11,097 bases of DNA from Bacteroidales bacterium (lineage in GTDB: Bacteria; Bacteroidota; Bacteroidia; Bacteroidales; WCHB1-69): contig JAQUGA010000074.1 of assembly GCA_028684405.1 (NCBI GenBank), positions 1 to 11,097 of the forward strand, written 5' to 3'. Positions 7,312 through 11,097 of the stretch are shown piece by piece. The notes beneath the pieces are model-generated. The model was given only the letters and a program-made list of their open reading frames with translations. It was not told the origin of the DNA and did not search any database. Both the position numbers and the translations under genes were made by a program. Numbering within the stretch: the first letter of the stretch is position 1; each line of letters opens with the position of its first letter.

Positions 7312-7410
7312 GAAGTAATTTTAATAAAATTGAACAATTTTGACTTCTATTTATTATGTATATAGTAGTTAAGTAATAATAAATTGATTAACCTTCAAAA
7401 ACACAAGAAA

Positions 7411-7890
7411 ATGAAAAAGATAAAAAAAGTATTAATTGCCTTAGATTATGACTTAAGTGCTCAAAAAGTAGCCGATGTTGGTTTTGCAATAGCCAATTCG
7501 ATGCAAGCCGAAATTACCTTAATGCACGTTGTGGCTGACGTAAATTATTATTCGTCAACTGCATTTTCGCCCATTATTGGTTTTATGGGCTTTAATCAGG
7601 CCGATATTGCCTTTTTTGAAAAGGAGAACAATTTAAAAGAAGCAACGGCCAATTATTTAAATAAAGTAAAACAAAAATTGGGTGATGAAAATATTAAAAT
7701 AGTAGTCAAAGAAGGAGGTTTTGCTCACGAAATATTAGAGCAAGCCCAAAAATCTAACACTGACCTTATTGTAATGGGATCTCATAGCCGGAGTTGGCTT
7801 AAAGACATATTGATGGGAAGTGTGGTGGAAACAGTTTTTAAAAGCACCGATATTCCTTTGATGATTGTTCCAATTAAAGAAGAAGAATAA
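7411..7890 (+). CDS. Universal stress protein (UspA family)
   Basis: A 159-residue single-domain UspA-family protein, a cytoplasmic alpha/beta nucleotide-binding fold made under stress or growth arrest. It opens with the first strand KKVLIALDYDLSAQKV (5-20), with Asp12 in the usual nucleotide position. The second strand is AEITLMHVV (33-41). The C-terminal part is TDLIVMGSHSRSWLKDILMG (117-136) then SVVETVF, ending in PLMIVPI. The phosphate-binding motif G-2x-G-9x-G-S/T is present as G123-2x-S126-9x-G136-S137, so its second Gly is Ser. ATP binding is therefore plausible but not certain. I chose the ATG at 7411: an in-frame TTG at 7384 would add nine residues, but MKKIKKVLIALD is the normal family start. 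Its own promoters and a downstream hairpin suggest a single-gene transcript. Confidence 0.93.
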   Translation: MKKIKKVLIALDYDLSAQKVADVGFAIANSMQAEITLMHVVADVNYYSSTAFSPIIGFMGFNQADIAFFEKENNLKEATANYLNKVKQKLGDENIKIVVKEGGFAHEILEQAQKSNTDLIVMGSHSRSWLKDILMGSVVETVFKSTDIPLMIVPIKEEE

Positions 7891-7926
7891 AGCGACAAAA
7901 CCATGTGTTGTTGTGATGTCAGTAAA

Positions 7927-7954
7927 ATACTCTGTTTTTTCAAAAACAGAGTAT
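7927..7954 (+). terminator. Hairpin terminator after the universal stress protein gene
   Basis: ATACTCTGTTTTT (7927-7939) and AAAAACAGAGTAT (7942-7954) pair perfectly over 13 bp around a 2-nt TC centre. It begins 36 nt after the stop codon. The sequence after it (AATTTCTG) is only a weak U-tract. Because the inner stem itself holds T and A runs, it may work in both directions. Confidence 0.65.
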
Positions 7955-8056
7955 AATTTCTGAATTGAGGGTACTGTGAAGGTGACCTTTAAGGGTGTTA
8001 TTATTATCCATTCATTGAATAAATCCTATTTCTTGAGTTGTTTTGAAAATAGGCAT

Positions 8057-8498
8057 ATGATTAGTTATATCAAAAAAACGCTACTCTTATTCATACTGGT
8101 CACGCTTGTTTTTGGCAGTGTGTTGTGTTTTTATCATGTTCAATTGTTAAAACAATAGAGTCCGGCGGTTCATAAAATTGGAAATATGAAAATGTCCATT
8201 ATAAATGATACAACATTTGGCACATCCAAAAATGCCGTTAAAAACAATGTTTTTATAAAGATTAATATTGATACAATTAAGTACTCAGTTTCACTGTTTG
8301 ATAAAGTATATATAATAGATGAAACATTTGTTGGCTTGGTTTTGCTGGCAATGGGAGCGATACGATGGATTTTGTTTTAATAAAGACACCCATTCCTATA
8401 CTTTAAGAATGAAAGCCAATTTGGAATCAGCTCATCCTTTCCAAGAAACTTTTGAAGTTGATTTGGTGAATTATGGTCATATGGAGTTGAAAAAATAA
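8057..8498 (+). pseudogene. Probable decayed gene for a small membrane protein
   Basis: From the ATG at 8057 the frame reads MISYIKKTLLLFILVTLVFG then SVLCFYHVQLLKQ, a single membrane segment, to TAG at 8156-8158. The same frame then stays open to 8380 (SPAVHKIGNMKMSIINDTTF ... ETFVGLVLLAMGAIRWILF), with a second hydrophobic stretch at its end. In the next frame, from an ATG at 8319 to TAA at 8498, 59 codons end in KDTHSYTLRMKANLE, SAHPFQETFEVDLVN, YGHMELKK, which looks like an alternating beta-strand protein end. One in-frame stop plus one frame change would join these into one protein of roughly 145 residues. I do not recognise the family. Alternatively the pieces are separate short ORFs or noise. 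Confidence 0.35.
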
Positions 8499-8513
8499 TA
8501 TGCTTTTCTCTTA

Positions 8514-9232
8514 TTAAAGTTGCTTTAAAACCTGAGGATAAAGCTTGTTTTTTACCCAATCAAAATGAGGCTCTATAGATAGCGTTTTTTCACAATAATA
8601 TTTTGCCTTTTCAAATTGCTCCAATTCAATGTACGCATTAATAATAGTTGCAAGTAGGTTTAAATAATTCCAATTATGGGTGTTGTTGTTTTGCTTTTCC
8701 ATTAAATTTAAGGCTTTTAGATAATGTAGCATGGCCTCGTTTTTTGAACCGCCAAACATTTGAGGAGTGTAAAAAGCAATGTTCCCCAATTGAGCATACG
8801 CAAATGCATTGTTGGGATCGGCGTTTACAGATTGTTTTCCAAATGCTAAGCTCTTAGGCCAATAAAGGGTGCTTTGTAAGGCGAAATACCTATTTTGAAA
8901 CCAATAAATGCAGCTTTGTACGCTAATAACATTGATGGATTATAATTCTTTTTTTCCAACTCAAAAATGATGTCTTCCGATTTGTCAATAAGTTTCTCTG
9001 CTTCTTTAATCTTATCTTTATCAATGCACCATGCGATGTATCCGTATTGAAAATTCACCAAATCCAGTTTTTCCTTATTTGTTTTATCTCTTTTGTACTC
9101 AATGGAAACCATTTCGTTTTTCCATTTAACCATATTTCCGCTAATGTATGCATCATAAGTTGTTTTGTTGTTTTGGGCATTCAAATAAGTGCATATTACA
9201 ATCAAGAGCGAAGCAAGAATATTTTTTATCAT
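8514..9232 (-). pseudogene. Secreted TPR-like protein, broken by a one-base frameshift
   Basis: The N-terminal part (from 9232) has a signal peptide, MIKNILASLLIVICTYLNAQ, with likely cleavage near residue 19, then a helical region to ISPYKAPFIG (116-125). There the frame runs into LRA and a TAG (8848-8846). The next frame continues without break: PKSLAFGKQSVNADPNNAFA, YAQLGNIAFYTPQMFGGSKN, and on to PHFDWVKNKLYPQVLKQL, ending at 8514. Restoring one base in the GGCC at 8857-8860 (GGC CCT AAG AGC) gives one 239-residue protein. The second half shows TPR-like helices (NAFAYAQLGNIAFY; NLLATIINAYIELEQFEKAKYYCEKTL). It could be a scaffold for protein contacts in the periplasm. It lies 42 nt downstream of the C69 peptidase gene, probably in one operon. 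A genuine mutation or a sequencing error are both possible. Confidence 0.8.
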
Positions 9233-9274
9233 ATCGAACAGAAATTTGTCTCAATAAAATATTTGCACAAAGCC

Positions 9275-11005
9275 TTAGTTTTTAGGGACTAAAAATCGAT
9301 CCCCTGTTTTCTCAATAATGTTTTGTTTGTATTCATCTGGAAGTTCTGGATTTTTGGGACTCAATGGAAAGTCGTATTCATTGCGCAAAAAGACACCCCC
9401 TTCTTCTTGTTTTACATTTCCATCCAGATATTTTACCAATAAGAAGTTGCCAAACTCTTTCCACTCGGCAAGCATTGCATTGGCGTTGTTATGAGAGAAT
9501 TCGGTTAAATACTGAATTGCAAATTCTGGATTTTCTTTATAAATTGCCATCGCCGCTGCATCGCTTGCTTTTACGTAGTTGACAAATTTTTCGGAAAGAC
9601 TGTTTTGTTTTTTACGAACGTCGTCAATAAGTCGACTGTAAAACAGATAAATGGTGTGAGAAACTCTATTAAATATCCAGAAAGCGGAAGTTTCAGAATA
9701 GGTCAAAATATCGCCATTTTTCTCATCATAAGCATATGGAACGTGTGTCATTCCACAATAAAAAGGAGCATGAACGGTCAAATTTGCATCATCCAGTCCG
9801 TACCAAAAGATTCCACCAATAGGGTTTGGCATAAAATTACGCATTTGCGACACCCACGAAAAAGCAGTTTGCTGGGTGGCCGTTACGCGTTCGTGAAAAT
9901 AATCTTTGTTTTTGTATTTCCATGTCATCGGACGCCAACGATAAGGCATTCCTTGTGGACCTGCTCCAATGTCTTTGCTCATGTCCAGCTCTGTTCCTTG
10001 CAGATAGTCGCCTTTGAAAGTCATTAAATCTTGAGGGGTAAGTTTGCGATTTGGTTTTACCCAAAGCGGCATTCTTGGACCTTTTGTTTTTCCAGTAGCA
10101 TAATCCCAATATTTATCCATACCTCCTGCTGCACGGTTAAACATTGCCCATACTCGAAGTTCGCAAAAACGAGCTGCGCCAAAGTCTAAGGGAGCATATG
10201 CATCAGAGAAGCTAAACTCTTCGTCGCTGCCTTTAAAATATTTCATTTCACGTGCAAAACTAATCACATCATGTGCATAAACGGTTTCAATATTGGGTTC
10301 AAAAATCTTATCTAAATTATTCGAACTGATGGAAGTCGTTCCATTTTCCATGGGGAAATTTGTGATTCGGGCATGATTGGCGTGTGCACTAATGCAATTG
10401 TCGGGAACGCGGCGAGCCACCCAAACGGCACCTTTGCGAGTATTGTAAGCCTGTTTTGTCTTTCTATCAATTTTAATATCCATTCCTTTGCCAATTAATT
10501 CCAAAATCCAAACTTCATTTGGATCGGCGATGGAGTATGATTGTCCAGAGCTGTAATATCCGTGAGCGTCAAGTAATTCCACTATTACCTTTATGGCTTC
10601 GCGAGCTGTTTTTGCTCGTTGTAATCCTAAAAACATAATGCTACCCCAATCTATTTTTCCCAATGTGTCGGTCAATTCCGAACGTCCACCATAGGTGCTT
10701 TCGCCAATAGAAACTTGATGTTCGTTCATAAAACCGATCACTTTATAGGTCTCTCTGGCTTGTGGTATTTGTCCCAATGGCTTGTTTGAACTGCGGTCGT
10801 AGAGGGTCATCATAGTTCCTTCAGCCCATTTACCAGCTGGTTTAAAATAAAGTTGACCGTATCTAACGTGTGAATCCCCAGCATAAGAAATTAAGGTTGA
10901 ACCGTCGGTGGTGGCTCCTTTGCCAACCAAGTAGCTGGTGCAAGGAAAAATTTGAAAACTGCTTATTGCTAACAATAGAAATAAGATGTATTTAGCTTTA
11001 TTCAT
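9275..11005 (-). CDS. Secreted C69-family (PepD-like) peptidase
   Basis: A 576-residue protein of peptidase family C69, Ntn-hydrolase-fold dipeptidases. A signal peptide (about 1-21, MNKAKYILFLLLAISSFQIFP) precedes CTSYLVGKGATTDGSTLISY (22-41). This matches the family pattern in which Cys is the N-terminal nucleophile exposed by processing, here Cys22, followed by the VGKGAT-DGST block. Further conserved-looking segments are the ARETYKVIGFMNEHQVSIGE region, the block beginning WGSIMFLGLQRAKTAREAIK, YYSSGQSYSIADPNEVWILE, and AHANHARITNFP. The length suits the longer, secreted members. It probably acts in the periplasm or outside the cell on small peptides. The FPC context is not a lipobox, so lipidation is unlikely. 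The ATG at 11005 gives a clean signal peptide. It is the first gene of a likely two-gene unit with the TPR-like gene downstream. No clear promoter is visible in 11006-11097. Confidence 0.92.
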   Translation of the reverse strand: MNKAKYILFLLLAISSFQIFPCTSYLVGKGATTDGSTLISYAGDSHVRYGQLYFKPAGKWAEGTMMTLYDRSSNKPLGQIPQARETYKVIGFMNEHQVSIGESTYGGRSELTDTLGKIDWGSIMFLGLQRAKTAREAIKVIVELLDAHGYYSSGQSYSIADPNEVWILELIGKGMDIKIDRKTKQAYNTRKGAVWVARRVPDNCISAHANHARITNFPMENGTTSISSNNLDKIFEPNIETVYAHDVISFAREMKYFKGSDEEFSFSDAYAPLDFGAARFCELRVWAMFNRAAGGMDKYWDYATGKTKGPRMPLWVKPNRKLTPQDLMTFKGDYLQGTELDMSKDIGAGPQGMPYRWRPMTWKYKNKDYFHERVTATQQTAFSWVSQMRNFMPNPIGGIFWYGLDDANLTVHAPFYCGMTHVPYAYDEKNGDILTYSETSAFWIFNRVSHTIYLFYSRLIDDVRKKQNSLSEKFVNYVKASDAAAMAIYKENPEFAIQYLTEFSHNNANAMLAEWKEFGNFLLVKYLDGNVKQEEGGVFLRNEYDFPLSPKNPELPDEYKQNIIEKTGDRFLVPKN

Positions 11006-11097
11006 GTCTTTTTGTTTTATAATTTATGCGAAAATAAGAATTTTGTTTTTCTATATTGGATGTAAACAATTTATTAGCAATAATTTATGATTTTAAC

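Noticed and set aside
7384..7410. TTG start nine codons upstream for the stress protein
   Set aside because: The added residues (INLQKHKK) are not family-like, while the ATG at 7411 gives the standard N-terminus.
8377..8559. Minus-strand 60-codon frame overlapping the TPR gene end
   Set aside because: It overlaps the end of the TPR gene and the more protein-like plus-strand frame 8319-8498; no start context or known motif.
9605..10027. Plus-strand 140-codon frame opposite the C69 peptidase
   Set aside because: Antisense to a continuous, family-like coding sequence, with no independent signal.
10940..10945. Cys22 of the C69 peptidase as a lipoprotein lipobox
   Set aside because: The preceding residues FQIFP do not fit L-[AST]-[GA]-C; Cys followed by TSYLVGKG matches the C69 nucleophile instead.
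1..11097. CRISPR array, tRNA or rRNA gene, insertion sequence, prophage or toxin-antitoxin pair
   Set aside because: I saw no regularly spaced repeats, no tRNA-like cloverleaf, and no transposase, integrase, capsid or toxin-type protein in any of the supported frames.

Overview
The window is AT-rich chromosomal DNA that looks like a member of the Bacteroidota. The reasons are a TonB-type protein with a short periplasmic linker, a two-TM histidine kinase with the 'KETAHQLGTPLSSL' H-box, A-rich rather than Shine-Dalgarno-like translation starts, and several upstream boxes matching TAnnTTTG, the -7 element of this phylum. I cannot place it below phylum level. I found no tRNA, rRNA, CRISPR array, transposase or phage gene.

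Left part (about 1-5443) lies on the minus strand. In transcription order it holds a sensor histidine kinase (5443-3935, TTG start), an alpha/beta hydrolase of the monoacylglycerol-lipase type 3 nt downstream (3931-2984), single-strand exonuclease recJ after 97 nt with its own -7 box (2886-1108), and, after a 350-nt gap, a TonB C-terminal-domain protein (757-83) closed by a clear intrinsic terminator (52-20). The 350-nt gap contains a 48-codon protein-like open frame with no start codon.

Centre (5444-7890): a 409-nt divergent intergenic region carries two strong inverted repeats (a 38-nt near-perfect palindrome and a 69-nt two-tier hairpin). It leads into a plus-strand MOP-superfamily polysaccharide flippase (5853-7211). 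A universal stress protein follows (7411-7890) with two overlapping Bacteroidota-type promoters and a 13-bp terminator hairpin.

Right part (7891-11097): about 450 nt holds what looks like a decayed small membrane-protein gene on the plus strand (in-frame TAG plus frame change). Convergent to it on the minus strand are a secreted C69-family peptidase (11005-9275) and, 42 nt downstream, a secreted TPR-like protein broken by a one-base deletion near 8857.

Most of the window is ordinary housekeeping and envelope biology: recombination repair, envelope energy transduction, signal sensing, glycan-lipid export and periplasmic peptide hydrolysis. The points worth a second look are the internal duplication in the kinase sensor domain, the kinase-hydrolase coupling without a response regulator, the structured intergenic region, and the decayed or frameshifted genes. 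I do not see a convincing novel multi-gene system.
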